Counted from the first letter of the stretch, positions 7,385 through 16,131 are shown. The stretch: 64,000 nucleotides of DNA from Phormidium sp. FACHB-1136 (GCF_014697375.1 NZ_JACJRS010000008.1:25343-89342); one strand, 5' to 3'. Notes: generated by a model from the letters alone, not told the origin. Numbers and translations: made by a program.

Positions 7385-8989
7385 CTAGGGTGCCCCGTTG
7401 GCGGTGTAGAGGCGTTCCCAGTGGGGTTCTGCAAAATTGGCCAGCCACTCCCGGACATGGTAGGTGGCACGGCAGTCGTCTTCGTTGTAGCGCAGGATGG
7501 CATCGAGGTAGGTGCGGTCTCCGGTTTCGGCCCAGGCGTTGTACCAACAGATGGACTGGGCACCGTTGGCCCCTTCGTCGCGCCAGTCGAAGCCCATCCA
7601 GCGGGCAATGTGCTTCAGGGCGTAGCTTTCGATGGGGAGGGTAACCCCGTCCGTCACGCACTTGTGAATATCAAAAAAACGGCTGAGTAGCGTGTCGATG
7701 TGGCGATTGTGGGTGCCGTAGCGTTGGCCCAATTTGCGCACCGTCTGGGCTTCGTAGGGGCAAAAGTGGTAGACCGGGGAGTCAGGATAGGCATGTACTA
7801 GGTCGAGGAAGTCCTTCCAGGCCCGTCGTTCTTCGGCGTGGCTTTCCGCTAGCAGGGCATGAAAGGTCTCTTCTCCGGTGAGGCGGTTGACCACGAGCAC
7901 CCCGTGCAGGTAAATCAGGTTTTGGTCGGGGGCAGATTCAATGTCGAAAAATAGCTCAATTTCCGCCTCCGGTAAGTCCTCTGGCCAGAGGGGGAACCCA
8001 TGGGGGGATTGGGAATCGGTGCGGGGGATGGCGCGGTTGTCCATTAGGGCTTGGGCTTGGTGCACCAGCTTTTCGGCCACGGGTTCGCCAAAGCCAGGGA
8101 GGGGGGCGAGGTAGGCAGGCGACGTTTGGGCGAGGGTGGCGACGGTGGTGATGTGGTGCTGGCGCAGAAACTCGTAGCGGGCGGGGGTCACTCCGGGCAG
8201 CAGGGACAGGTGGCGCTGGGCCTTGGCCTCGCCATAGCAATGGCCAAACCAGTGGCAGAGGTCGCAGCGGCTATGGGAAATAAACAGTTCCGGGGTCTGG
8301 GGCGATCTGAGGTCTTGCAGGCAGTGGTTGAGGGTGTCTTGCAACTTGAGTACCAGCCGCCCCAAATCGATGGGATACCGCTGACCATCACGCAGGGCCA
8401 AGTAACTGTGCTCCGGCCACACCCCCTGCACCCGCGACAGCACGTAGGCATGGTAGGTCGCCACCACTTGATAATCTAGCTTGGGCTTTTTGCCGAGCTT
8501 AATGTCGATGGGGGCGTAGGTCCAGTCTCCCCAGCAAGACCAGCCCGGTTGTTTAATCAGCAGGTCGGGCTGGCTGACGAACTGCACCTCCGCCACCGGG
8601 GAGGGCATGACCAACACCGCCCGGTGAATGGTCTCTACCCCTTGGGCCATCAAGTCGCGGGTGGCCTTGGCTCCAGCGGCCCAGTCGCCTGGATTAAACG
8701 GGGGCCGATGGATGGGTTGAAAGTCTTGCAAGACCTCGTGCCGATGGTCGGTGCTGTCCTGGCGCAGCTTCAACAAATAGTCGGAGGGGGGATCCTGCTG
8801 GCTGGGATCGCCATAGATGTCTAAAAAGGCCCGCCGATGGCAGCGCTGATAGTGAAACAGCATCTCATCGGTGAGCCAGCGAATGTAGGACTGGGATTGT
8901 GGCGCGATAGCCTCAGCCGGAAACCTCAGGGGGCTTCCGGAACGCCCCCCGGCATGGCTACGTGATGGCAGGGGGGCACTAGCAGACAA
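7385..8989 (-). CDS. TM0106-family RecB-like nuclease
   Basis: 534 residues. The N-terminal half looks like a Cas4/RecB-type nuclease: an early Cys/His segment (YQRCHRRAFLD), an acidic PIDIKLGKK core typical of the PD-(D/E)XK fold, and a Cys cluster CDLCHWFGHC at about residue 240 that may hold an iron-sulfur cluster. A helix-hairpin-helix-like stretch (LPGFGEP) follows. The C-terminal part begins with FFDIESAPD and ends with YNEDDC, as in DEDD-type exonuclease (RNase H-like) domains. Family members are predicted DNA-repair or end-processing nucleases; the exact substrate is unknown. The first 30 residues are low complexity, so the true start could be internal. Confidence 0.85.
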   Translation of the reverse strand: MSASAPLPSRSHAGGRSGSPLRFPAEAIAPQSQSYIRWLTDEMLFHYQRCHRRAFLDIYGDPSQQDPPSDYLLKLRQDSTDHRHEVLQDFQPIHRPPFNPGDWAAGAKATRDLMAQGVETIHRAVLVMPSPVAEVQFVSQPDLLIKQPGWSCWGDWTYAPIDIKLGKKPKLDYQVVATYHAYVLSRVQGVWPEHSYLALRDGQRYPIDLGRLVLKLQDTLNHCLQDLRSPQTPELFISHSRCDLCHWFGHCYGEAKAQRHLSLLPGVTPARYEFLRQHHITTVATLAQTSPAYLAPLPGFGEPVAEKLVHQAQALMDNRAIPRTDSQSPHGFPLWPEDLPEAEIELFFDIESAPDQNLIYLHGVLVVNRLTGEETFHALLAESHAEERRAWKDFLDLVHAYPDSPVYHFCPYEAQTVRKLGQRYGTHNRHIDTLLSRFFDIHKCVTDGVTLPIESYALKHIARWMGFDWRDEGANGAQSICWYNAWAETGDRTYLDAILRYNEDDCRATYHVREWLANFAEPHWERLYTANGAP

Positions 8990-9316
8990 GGTTCGAGGTA
9001 ACGCAAAAACAAGGGAGAGGTAGACGGGGGGTAGATCGCATCCTCCGAGGGGCGACGCCCGTCACCTGCCCACAGGCCATCTGGTTCTGGCCCTGGGGTT
9101 GGTGGTGAGTAGGGTCGTAATTGCCCATGGAACGATGGTCTATCCCTTAAACAATAGGGTGAAGGAAAACGGTGCGACTAGGCTCTACCTAGGGTATCTC
9201 TTGGTGATTTAGCACAGGTATACCAAGGTAGGCTGTTATTTCTAGCATGGTATACCTTTTTTTGGCGAACGAAAACCACCGGACATCGATTGCGGTGGGA
9301 TTCGTTAGAGCGGGGT
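8990..9316. other. Intergenic region upstream of the nuclease
   Basis: About 330 bases without a gene. It contains two copies of the palindrome GGTATACC (9217-9224 and 9249-9256), 32 bp apart, and A/T-richer sequence around them, consistent with a promoter or operator region for the nuclease gene. Confidence 0.4.
9217..9256. promoter_or_regulatory. Paired GGTATACC palindromes, candidate operator
   Basis: Two identical 8-bp palindromes, GGTATACC, lie at 9217-9224 and 9249-9256. Their 32-bp spacing is close to three helical turns, so two dimers could bind on one face. The pair lies about 230 bases upstream of the nuclease gene. No known regulator is assigned to this motif here. Confidence 0.35.
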
Positions 9317-10357
9317 CTAGCGAATCCCCATCAGGCCGCAGAGTTTATAAACGATTCTGGCCCCCACGTTGCCGTCCCATTCGCCATCCCCGGTTTCCGA
9401 GAGGTCGAAGCCGATAATCTGCCGCCCGCTACGCACCACCTGGCGCAGTAAATAAAAGACCTCTTCCAACTCCAACCCACCCGGAACCGGGGTACCCGTA
9501 TGGGGGCACAGCTTGGGGTCAAGGCCATCCACATCCACGCTGACATAGACCTGATCCGGCAGGTGAGCCACCATGGTTTCGCACTGATCCCGCCAGGTCA
9601 TGCCTTGGTAGCGGTTGTCCTTGAGGGTGGCGTCGTCGTAGGTGATGATGCGGCCCTGGGATTGCTCAATCAGCGCCACCTCGTCGTGGCACACATCCCG
9701 AATGCCCACCTGCACGAATTGGATGATTTGGGGCAAGGCTAGGGCATTGTACATGATCGAGGCGTGGGAATAGCGGAACCCCTGGTAGGCTTGGCGTAGA
9801 TCGGCGTGGGCATCGATGTGAAGGATGCCAAAATCGTGGTGGCGTTCGGCCAAGGCTCGTAGATAGCCCAGGGGCACGCTGTGGTCGCCGCCAATGACCC
9901 CCACCCGCTTGCCCTGGTCGAGGGCTTGGCAGGTTTGGCCATAGAGCCAGCCGTTCATCTGTTCGCAGGCGTGGTTGACCTGGTTGAGAGCGTCTTGCAG
10001 GAGAGGTTGGCTGGCAATATCAATGCCCTTTTCCGTGGCCTGAATCACCCGCTGGGCGGTCTCCCGCATTTGGTTGTTCAACTGGTGGAGGTGCTGGGGG
10101 ATGGGCGGCATAAAAATGCCCTGCCGCCAGCCCTCCGGGTTATCTCGGTCGTAGAGGTCGAGTTGGGGAGAGGCTTCTAGCACCCGCTGCGGCCCCTGGG
10201 CGGTGCCCTCGTGGTAGGACACCGTGACCTCCCATGGCACCCCAAACACAATCGTGCTGGCCTCTTCATAGGTGCAGGGCAGGCCATAGAGATTGCCATT
10301 GTCTAGGCCAACGCCGCTAGGGTCAAAGGTTTCGAGGCTGCTGGGATGGGTCGTCAT
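9317..10357 (-). CDS. Ureohydrolase (agmatinase / guanidine hydrolase-like)
   Basis: About 346 residues from the ATG at 10357 (a GTG at 10411 would add 18). Metal-binding motifs of the arginase/agmatinase family are clear: GGDHSVP, DAHADLR and SVDVDGLDP, which hold two metal ions. These enzymes hydrolyse guanidino groups in the cytoplasm. The N-terminal region with NGNLYGLPCTYEEA and LYDRDNPEGWRQGI belongs to the longer cyanobacterial type, which I cannot separate by eye from the nickel-dependent guanidine hydrolase group exemplified by Synechocystis Sll1077. No hypA/hypB-like chaperone genes and no guanidine riboswitch are adjacent. It is probably transcribed with the DUF938 gene 90 bases upstream. 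Confidence 0.88.
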   Translation of the reverse strand: MTTHPSSLETFDPSGVGLDNGNLYGLPCTYEEASTIVFGVPWEVTVSYHEGTAQGPQRVLEASPQLDLYDRDNPEGWRQGIFMPPIPQHLHQLNNQMRETAQRVIQATEKGIDIASQPLLQDALNQVNHACEQMNGWLYGQTCQALDQGKRVGVIGGDHSVPLGYLRALAERHHDFGILHIDAHADLRQAYQGFRYSHASIMYNALALPQIIQFVQVGIRDVCHDEVALIEQSQGRIITYDDATLKDNRYQGMTWRDQCETMVAHLPDQVYVSVDVDGLDPKLCPHTGTPVPGGLELEEVFYLLRQVVRSGRQIIGFDLSETGDGEWDGNVGARIVYKLCGLMGIR

Positions 10358-10447
10358 GGCGCTATCCGAATATCCCTCTGATCCTACCGATATTTGGAGA
10401 ACTCGCGGCACAGATGACCCATGGGAATCTTAATCCTTGCCCCGTGA

Positions 10448-11113
10448 TCAGGCCCGAAACACCACCGATAGATTATTGGCAGGCATGGCCACGGTTTCCA
10501 CGCAGCGCAGCCCCACCGCTTCGGCCTCGGCCACCACGGCTTCCAAATCTCGCACCCCCCAGGCGGGGTTTTGGGCCTGGAGGCTTTGGTCGAAGGCTGC
10601 ATTGCTGGGGGCGGTGTGTTGCCCACCCTGTTTGAAGGGGCCATAGAGATACAGTACCCCGCCCTCCGGTAGCAGGCGTCCGGCTCCGGCCATCAGCCCC
10701 AGGCAGGCGTCCCAGGGGGCAATGTGTACCATGTTGATGTTGACGATGGCGGTGATCGGATGCTGGGCCAAATCCACCCCCAGGTCAGCGGCAGGATCTT
10801 CCACAGGCCAGGACGTTTGCCGTGCATCCAGGGCCAGGGGCGGGTGTAGATTGGCCGATGGTTCCGCCGTTTGCCAAGCCAAAATACTCTGGCGGGCCAA
10901 GGGCTCAGGATCGGACGGGAGCCATTGCCGGGGAGCCAACCGAGGCGCAAAAAACACCCCATGTTCTCCAGTGCCGCTGGAAATTTCGAGCACCGTACCG
11001 CTGGACGGCAACACCCGTTCTAATACCGCCAAAATGGGTTCGCGGTTGCGCTGGGTGGCGGGGGCATGGCGGCGGGCATCAGCCAGGTCATCCATGGGGG
11101 TGGCGTAGGGCAT
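10448..11113 (-). CDS. DUF938 family methyltransferase-like protein
   Basis: About 221 residues. It shows the DUF938 pattern: RHAPATQRNREPILAVLERVLP, then the SAM-binding loop EISSGTGEHGVFFA, WLPSDPEP, and NINMVHIAPW. The fold is a class I SAM-dependent methyltransferase; the substrate is unknown. The start at 11113 (MPYATPMDD) is preferred. An upstream ATG at 11176 would take its codons from a 42-bp duplication of the end of the neighbouring YciI gene read in another frame, so that extension is probably spurious. The next codon choice, at 11095, is also possible. Confidence 0.85.
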   Translation of the reverse strand: MPYATPMDDLADARRHAPATQRNREPILAVLERVLPSSGTVLEISSGTGEHGVFFAPRLAPRQWLPSDPEPLARQSILAWQTAEPSANLHPPLALDARQTSWPVEDPAADLGVDLAQHPITAIVNINMVHIAPWDACLGLMAGAGRLLPEGGVLYLYGPFKQGGQHTAPSNAAFDQSLQAQNPAWGVRDLEAVVAEAEAVGLRCVETVAMPANNLSVVFRA

Positions 11114-11142
11114 TCTAGTCAGACATTCCAAAAAACGGGCTG

Positions 11143-11208
11143 AAAAACCTGGTTCCAGGCGTGGACATTCCGACAAGTGGACTAAAAAACCTGGTTCCAG
11201 GCGTGGAC
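11143..11208. repeat. 42-bp tandem duplication (partial second unit) at a gene junction
   Basis: A 24-base segment (AAAAACCTGGTTCCAGGCGT plus GGAC) occurs at 11143-11166 and again at 11185-11208, a period of 42. The second copy is the real 3' end of the YciI gene including its stop; the first lies in the gap before the DUF938 gene. This looks like a recent local duplication. Confidence 0.8.
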
Positions 11209-11451
11209 TTCGTACTCCGTCCAGATGCCGTTTTGCCAGTAGGGGTCGGCCTCAATCAGTTGGCGCACGGTGGCCTCGTCCTCGGCTTCGTAGATGCCGA
11301 AGACCTTTTGGTTGTCAGTCGTTGGCCCTAGGGCAAGCAAAATCCCTTTGTCTTTTTGGGCCTGAAGCCCCTGGAGATGAGCCTCGCGGTAGGGGGTGCG
11401 TTTTTCTAGGGCGTTTTCGCAGTAGCAACCCCAGAGGACGTATTTGGCCAT
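11182..11451 (-). CDS. YciI family protein
   Basis: An 89-residue protein of the YCII-related fold: MAKYVLWGCY at the N-terminus, a conserved R-x-x-H in YREAHLQGL, then LGPTTD and a DEATVRQLIEADPY stretch before the terminal EVHAWNQVF. Members form small ferredoxin-like dimers; their catalytic role is not established except in a few dehalogenase relatives. The start at 11451 gives the normal family N-terminus; six residues upstream are not expected. It precedes the DUF938 and ureohydrolase genes on the same strand. Confidence 0.85.
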   Translation of the reverse strand: MAKYVLWGCYCENALEKRTPYREAHLQGLQAQKDKGILLALGPTTDNQKVFGIYEAEDEATVRQLIEADPYWQNGIWTEYEVHAWNQVF

Positions 11452-11531
11452 CGGTTCACGCCTCAACAATCACGGTTTAACGGGCTACGGTGGATTTCAC
11501 TCGGTTGAAGTGCACCCTGATGATCCCCCCG

Positions 11532-11548
11532 CCCCCTTACCAAGGGGG
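11532..11548. terminator. CCCCCTT-ACC-AAGGGGG hairpin
   Basis: A perfect 7-bp stem with a 3-base loop between the end of cobN and the start of the YciI gene, both read on the reverse strand. No T-run follows on either strand, so termination is not assured. Similar G/C hairpins are frequent between cyanobacterial genes. A related hairpin occurs at 52413-52444. Confidence 0.35.
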
Positions 11549-11710
11549 AGACAGCGTGAAGCTTAGACAGCCAGGTACTAGGGGGATCTAGAACTAAGCC
11601 GTTGGGTACCTCACTCAAGGGAGAACCAAGATATTTTCAACATTTTTAACCGATCAGCCTCAGCTAATCAGTCTTAATCCAGCCAATTGATCCTATCAGG
11701 CCACGGGAAC

Positions 11711-14700
11711 CTAACCCACCTCGGTTTGGCGGGCTTCTAGGATGCCTTCGGCCTGGTTGGCGATTTGGCGCAGGTCGTCCAGCAGGGCCGGATTTGCCGA
11801 GGCCCACATCCCCCGCTGGTTCGCTTCCAAAAGCCGTTCGGCCATGTCCCGCAGCGCCCAGGGGTTGGATTGCTGCACAAAGGCTTGCACTTTGGGATCC
11901 AGCACATAGGCATTGGCCACACCTTCATACATATGATCGGCGACACAGCGGGCGGTGGCGTCGTAGGCGAATAGGTAATCCACCGTGGCGGCCATTTCAA
12001 AGGCTCCCTTATAGCCGTGGCGCATCACCCCCTCAATCCACTTGGGGTTGACCACGCGGGAACGGTAGACCTTGGCAATTTCCGCCTCCAGCGTCCGCAC
12101 CTTGGGCTGGGCGGTGATGGCATTGTCGCCAAAGTAGACGGTGGGTTGCTGGCCTTGGATCGTCCTTGCCGCCACGGTCATGCCGCCCTGGAATTGGTAG
12201 TAGTCATCGGAATCCAGCAGGTCATGTTCCCGGTTGTCCTGGTTGTGGAGGACGATTTGTAGGTGCCGCAGCCGTTGCTCAAAGGCTTCCGGTGCCGCTC
12301 GGCCCTCGGCCTTGCGACCGTAGGCATAGCCGCTCCAGTTCAGGTAGGCGTGGGCCAGGTCTTCGTCCGTCGTCCAATTTTGGGATTCGATCAACCCCTG
12401 CAACCCCGCCCCGTAGGCACCGGGTTTAGAGCCAAACACCCGATAGCGAGATCGCACCGTCGCTTGTTCCGGGGTCAATCCCTGCTGTTCCCAAGTCGCC
12501 GCTTCTCGCCGCGCCCTGTCCGCCAGGGGATTTTGGTCAGCGGGTTCGTCCAAATCCGCCACCGCCGCCACTGCCTGATCAAACAGGTCAATCAAATTGG
12601 GAAAGGCATCCCGAAAGAAGCCCGAAATCCGCAGGGTGACATCCACTCTAGGCCGCCCCAGGGCCGATAGGGGCAAAATCTCAAAATCCACCACCCGTCG
12701 CGAGGGGCCATCCCACACCGGACGCACCCCCATCAGGGCCAGGGCTTCGGCTAGGTCATCGCCCCCGGTTCGCATGGTGGAGGTGCCCCACACCGAAAGG
12801 CCCAGGGTTTGGGGATATTCGCCGTTCTCCTGGGTGTATTGCTCAATCAGGGTTTCCGCCGCCCGCCGCCCCACATCCCAGGCGCTTTCCGTAGGGATGG
12901 CGCGAATATCCACCGAAAAGAAGTTCCGTCCGGTGGGCAACACGTCGGGTCGGTTGCGGGTGGGCGCTCCGGCGGGGCCACTGGGCACATAGCGACCGTC
13001 TAATCCTTTGAGCAGGTAGGTGATTTCGTCGCGGGTACGAAGGAGAGCGGGGAGAAGGGTGGTTTGGATCCAGGTGAGTTCGGCCCTCACCCCCAACCCC
13101 TCTCCCATAGGGAGAGGGGAGCTAGAGGGGGAAAGAGTTGGGTGCTTAGAAAGTGATGGGCTTACCTCAACCTGAGCATCCTGTTTACCTCCGGTTCCCT
13201 CTCCCTCTGGGAGAGGGCTAGGGTGAGGGCGGCTCGAACCTTCCAGCAAAGCATCCACCAACCGAGCAGCTTCTTCCTCTAACACCTCAACCACGTCGCC
13301 AATAATGCAGCAATTTTGCAAGTTGGGGTGTGATGTAGCTTGGGATTTTGAATCAAAGGGTTCGCCTAAGTCAGCGGTGAGGGGGTCGATATCCAAATTC
13401 CAGGTTTCGGCAAGGGCGCGGGTAAACCCCTGGCGACCGGGGCCGGGGTGGCGGGCAATGGCGATGATTAAATCCCGCAGTTGTCGGCCTTCGGGGCAGC
13501 GGCCAAAGATGTGGAGGCCGTCGCGGATTTGGGCTTCCTTGAGTTCGCAGAGGTAGGTGTCGAGGGTGGGGAGGAGGAGGGGGAGAGGGGGAGATTGGGG
13601 GATGGGGAGATTGGGGGAGGGGAAGGTAGGAGACTCTGGGGAATGGGGGGCTGATTTTGGGGAGATTTCAGTGAGGAGGTGGGTTTCGGTGAGGAGGGTG
13701 AGGAGGCGGTCGCCGATGACCTTGAGCCTGGTGGGGTCGAGGCTTTGGGCTTCGTAGTATTCGTCTACCAAGCCTTCCAGTTGTTGCAGGGGGCCGTAGA
13801 GTTCGGCGCGGGTGAGGGGGGGCGTGAGGTGGTCGAGGATGACGGCTTGGGCGCGGCGTTTGGCCTGGGAGCCTTCCCCCGGATCGTTGACGATGAAGGG
13901 ATAGAGGTGGGGCAGGGGGCCAAACATGGCTTCGGGGTAGCAGTCTTGGGAGAGGCCGACTCCCTTGCCGGGGAGCCATTCTAAATTGCCGTGCTTGCCC
14001 ACATGGATAATCGCCTGGGCACCAAAGCTCTGCCGCAGCCAGAGGTAAAAAGCGAGGTAGTCGTGGGTGGGTTCGAGGTCGGGGGCGTGGTAGTTGAGGG
14101 AGGGATCGACATCGTAGCCCCGGCTGGGTTGGATGCCGATGAAGATATTGCCGAGTTGGAGTCCGGGGATGGGGAAGGGGGAGTCGGGAGTCGGGAGTCG
14201 GGAGTCGGGAGAGTAGGGCGTAGGTTGCCCCCAGCGGTTGACCATGCCGGATTGGACGGGGGCGGGGAGATGTTGGAAGTGGGCCAGGTAGTCAGACTGG
14301 GGCAGGGCTTGGCGAATGGGGCGGAAGTCGCGGCCTTCGGGGTCGTTAGTGGGGCCAGCGGTGAGGCGTTGGATCAGGTCGTCGCCGTCGGTGGGGATAT
14401 CCTCGACGCTGTAGCCAGCGGCTTTGAGGGCTTGGAGGATTTCGATGGCGCTTTGGGGCGTATCTAGCCCGACTCCATTGGCCAAGCGACCGTCGCGGTT
14501 GGGATAGTTGGCCAACACCAGGGCAACGCGGCGTTCGGTCACAGGGGTGCGGCGCAGGGTGGCCCAATGCAGTGCTAGATCCGCCACGAAATCCACCCGG
14601 TCGGGCACGGGTTCATAGGTGACGACATCGGTTTCTAGGGCGTCGCTGCGCTGCTGAGAGGCTTTGAAGGACACCGCACGGGTAATAATCCGCCCATCCA

Positions 14701-15769
14701 CCTCCGGCAGAGCGACGTTCATGGCGATGTCGCGGGGAGAAAGGCCCAGGCTTTGACTAGCCCAAGCTTCCTGGGTGCCGCCGCTGAGGATGACCTGCAA
14801 CACGGGCACATCCAACTTTTCCCAGAGATCCAGATTGAGGGTGCCGCCATCCAGCTTGGCCACCGAAAAGCTGGTGGTATTCAGCAATAGGTCAACCCCA
14901 GGGCCATCCTTGGGCTTCAGTAACTCCAGCATCTCCGCCTGCACATCGGGATCCTGCAACGACGACACATACACCGGAACGGGTTGCAATCCGCGTTCTG
15001 CGAGGGCCGTACAGAGGGCATCAATGGGGGCGGTGTTGCCTGCGAGGTAGTGGGCGCGGTAGAAAAGAAGTCCTATGGGGAGTCGGGAGTGGGGAGTGGG
15101 GAGTGGAGAGTCGGGAGTCGGGAATCGGGAGTCGGAACTAGCCGTTAAGAGTTCAGACTGCTCCAGTCCCCCTCTCCCACAGGGAGAGGGGCTAGGGGTG
15201 AGGGCATCCGGGGCTAGGACAAAGGGATATCGCCCTACTTTAGGAATGGCTTGGGGGGCTGGAGGCTGATACTCGGTGGCAAAAAGCTGGTCACACAGCC
15301 ACAGCAGCCCGTGGGTGAGGTTTTCCACGCCGCCTTCGTTCAGGTAGCGCCAGAGTTGGTTGGCCACGGTGAGGGGTACGGTGGCATGGCTGATCAGGTC
15401 GGGGGCGGGGCGGTCGTCGCCGGGGAGGACAATCAGGTGGGATCCGGTTTGGGTGGCGGTTTCACGGACGACCTCTAGGCCGTAGGGCCAGTAGGCGCGG
15501 CCACCAAGAATCCGCACAATGATGACCTTGGCGTGGCGAAGGACGGTATCGGCGTAGGTATCAATAGCCAACTGCTGCTGAAGCTGGAGCAGATTGGCCA
15601 CCCGCAAAGTTGGAAAGCCATGGGGTAAGCGCGTTTGGGCGGCGGCGAGGGTCTGAATTTCGGTGTCGGCGGCGGTGAGGAAGACCCAATCGGCGGGGGA
15701 TTGTTCCACAAAAATCACGCCTTCGGTGTCGGGAGTCCACCCTCCGGGGGTGGCGGCTAAGCGATGCAT
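11711..15769 (-). CDS. cobN: Cobaltochelatase subunit CobN with in-frame repeat insertions
   Basis: About 1352 residues from MHRLAATPGGW (start 15769), the usual cyanobacterial CobN beginning; upstream codons to 15865 look unrelated. CobN inserts Co(II) into hydrogenobyrinic acid a,c-diamide in B12 synthesis, and the sequence carries the CobN/BchH patterns, for example GKHGNLEWLPGKGVGLS, IFIGIQPSRGYD and the C-terminal NPWALRDMAERLLEA. The frame is interrupted by four low-complexity stretches that stay in frame: about 15077-15215, 14165-14220, 13562-13670 and 13081-13235. They are made of Pro/Ser-rich translations of dispersed repeats also found between genes (30974-31064). No cobS or cobT is adjacent; the ATPase partners are presumably elsewhere. 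Confidence 0.93.
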   Translation of the reverse strand: MHRLAATPGGWTPDTEGVIFVEQSPADWVFLTAADTEIQTLAAAQTRLPHGFPTLRVANLLQLQQQLAIDTYADTVLRHAKVIIVRILGGRAYWPYGLEVVRETATQTGSHLIVLPGDDRPAPDLISHATVPLTVANQLWRYLNEGGVENLTHGLLWLCDQLFATEYQPPAPQAIPKVGRYPFVLAPDALTPSPSPCGRGGLEQSELLTASSDSRFPTPDSPLPTPHSRLPIGLLFYRAHYLAGNTAPIDALCTALAERGLQPVPVYVSSLQDPDVQAEMLELLKPKDGPGVDLLLNTTSFSVAKLDGGTLNLDLWEKLDVPVLQVILSGGTQEAWASQSLGLSPRDIAMNVALPEVDGRIITRAVSFKASQQRSDALETDVVTYEPVPDRVDFVADLALHWATLRRTPVTERRVALVLANYPNRDGRLANGVGLDTPQSAIEILQALKAAGYSVEDIPTDGDDLIQRLTAGPTNDPEGRDFRPIRQALPQSDYLAHFQHLPAPVQSGMVNRWGQPTPYSPDSRLPTPDSPFPIPGLQLGNIFIGIQPSRGYDVDPSLNYHAPDLEPTHDYLAFYLWLRQSFGAQAIIHVGKHGNLEWLPGKGVGLSQDCYPEAMFGPLPHLYPFIVNDPGEGSQAKRRAQAVILDHLTPPLTRAELYGPLQQLEGLVDEYYEAQSLDPTRLKVIGDRLLTLLTETHLLTEISPKSAPHSPESPTFPSPNLPIPQSPPLPLLLPTLDTYLCELKEAQIRDGLHIFGRCPEGRQLRDLIIAIARHPGPGRQGFTRALAETWNLDIDPLTADLGEPFDSKSQATSHPNLQNCCIIGDVVEVLEEEAARLVDALLEGSSRPHPSPLPEGEGTGGKQDAQVEVSPSLSKHPTLSPSSSPLPMGEGLGVRAELTWIQTTLLPALLRTRDEITYLLKGLDGRYVPSGPAGAPTRNRPDVLPTGRNFFSVDIRAIPTESAWDVGRRAAETLIEQYTQENGEYPQTLGLSVWGTSTMRTGGDDLAEALALMGVRPVWDGPSRRVVDFEILPLSALGRPRVDVTLRISGFFRDAFPNLIDLFDQAVAAVADLDEPADQNPLADRARREAATWEQQGLTPEQATVRSRYRVFGSKPGAYGAGLQGLIESQNWTTDEDLAHAYLNWSGYAYGRKAEGRAAPEAFEQRLRHLQIVLHNQDNREHDLLDSDDYYQFQGGMTVAARTIQGQQPTVYFGDNAITAQPKVRTLEAEIAKVYRSRVVNPKWIEGVMRHGYKGAFEMAATVDYLFAYDATARCVADHMYEGVANAYVLDPKVQAFVQQSNPWALRDMAERLLEANQRGMWASANPALLDDLRQIANQAEGILEARQTEVG
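13084..13119. repeat. Repeat family B palindrome, copy 1 (inside cobN)
   Basis: A CCCTCACCCCCAACCCC stretch followed by the palindrome TCTCCCATAGGGAGA. It is read in frame by cobN. It forms an inverted pair with the copy at 13197-13230. Confidence 0.75.
13197..13230. repeat. Repeat family B palindrome, copy 2 (inside cobN, inverted)
   Basis: CCCTCTCCCTCTGGGAGAGG followed by GCTAGGGTGAGGGC, the reverse orientation of copy 1. In cobN it is translated as HPSPLPEGEG, a peptide typical of such repeats. Confidence 0.75.
13562..13668. repeat. G-rich low-complexity insertion in cobN
   Basis: A run of GGGGA/GGAGA/TTGGGGGA units of about 105 bases, translated on the other strand as a Pro/Ser-rich segment (PNLPIPQSPPLPLLLP). 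It interrupts the conserved CobN sequence without shifting the frame. Confidence 0.7.
14181..14213. repeat. GGAGTCG tandem repeat in cobN
   Basis: Four units of about 7 bases (GGAGTCG) lie in tandem, translated in cobN as SRLPTPDSP. The same unit recurs at 15077-15137. Confidence 0.75.
15077..15137. repeat. GGAGTCG / GGAGTGG tandem repeat in cobN
   Basis: About eight units of a 7-base repeat (GGAGTCG, GGAGTGG, GGAATCG), adjacent to the family B palindrome at 15168-15205; together they form the largest N-terminal insertion in cobN. Confidence 0.75.
15168..15205. repeat. Repeat family B palindrome, copy 3 (inside cobN)
   Basis: CCCCCTCTCCCACAGGGAGA followed by GGGGCTAGGGGTGAGGGC. It is translated in cobN as LTPSPSPCGRGG. 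Same family as 13084, 13197 and 30974. Confidence 0.75.
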
Positions 15770-16131
15770 AGGGCAGGGTTGAAGAGAAGGAACGCCGAAA
15801 TCTGAAGGAACTCTAGCGTATGCCGAAGAGGGGACACGGCCAAAGCTACTATAGACAATAACCATTTACAGGCCCTGCCCTGCCACTCAGCCCTCGTCAG
15901 ATCATCACCCTGGGATAGCCGCTATGGCAGAGTGTTGCTCTGGGGTGGTATCTGTGGGTTTGGGCCATTAGCGATTACCTCAACGATTAAGATATCTAGT
16001 TTTTTCGATTCCCTTAGGACAAGTCACCGCTAGGATATTGACTTCTATTAATTCCTTGATTTCCCTTCATGACAGGCTGGCTTTCACAAAGACGAACCTG
16101 AAATGGGCGGTTTCAGCCCCTAAATAAGCGA
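15770..16131. other. Intergenic region between divergent cobN and cikA
   Basis: About 360 bases that must hold the promoters of both divergent genes. A/T-rich stretches are present around 15985-16060, but I see no motif that I can assign. Confidence 0.3.

Noticed and set aside
10358..10447. Guanidine riboswitch upstream of the ureohydrolase
   Set aside because: Only about 90 bases separate the genes, and no paired ACGR-loop hairpins are visible.
13081..13235. CRISPR-like repeats within the cobN region
   Set aside because: Spacing is irregular, the copies are inverted relative to each other, and the stretch is translated in frame. There are no regular spacers or cas genes.
13991..14467. Forward 158-codon frame opposite cobN
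   Set aside because: Antisense to conserved CobN sequence and itself includes the repeat array; Gly/Val/Glu-biased composition.
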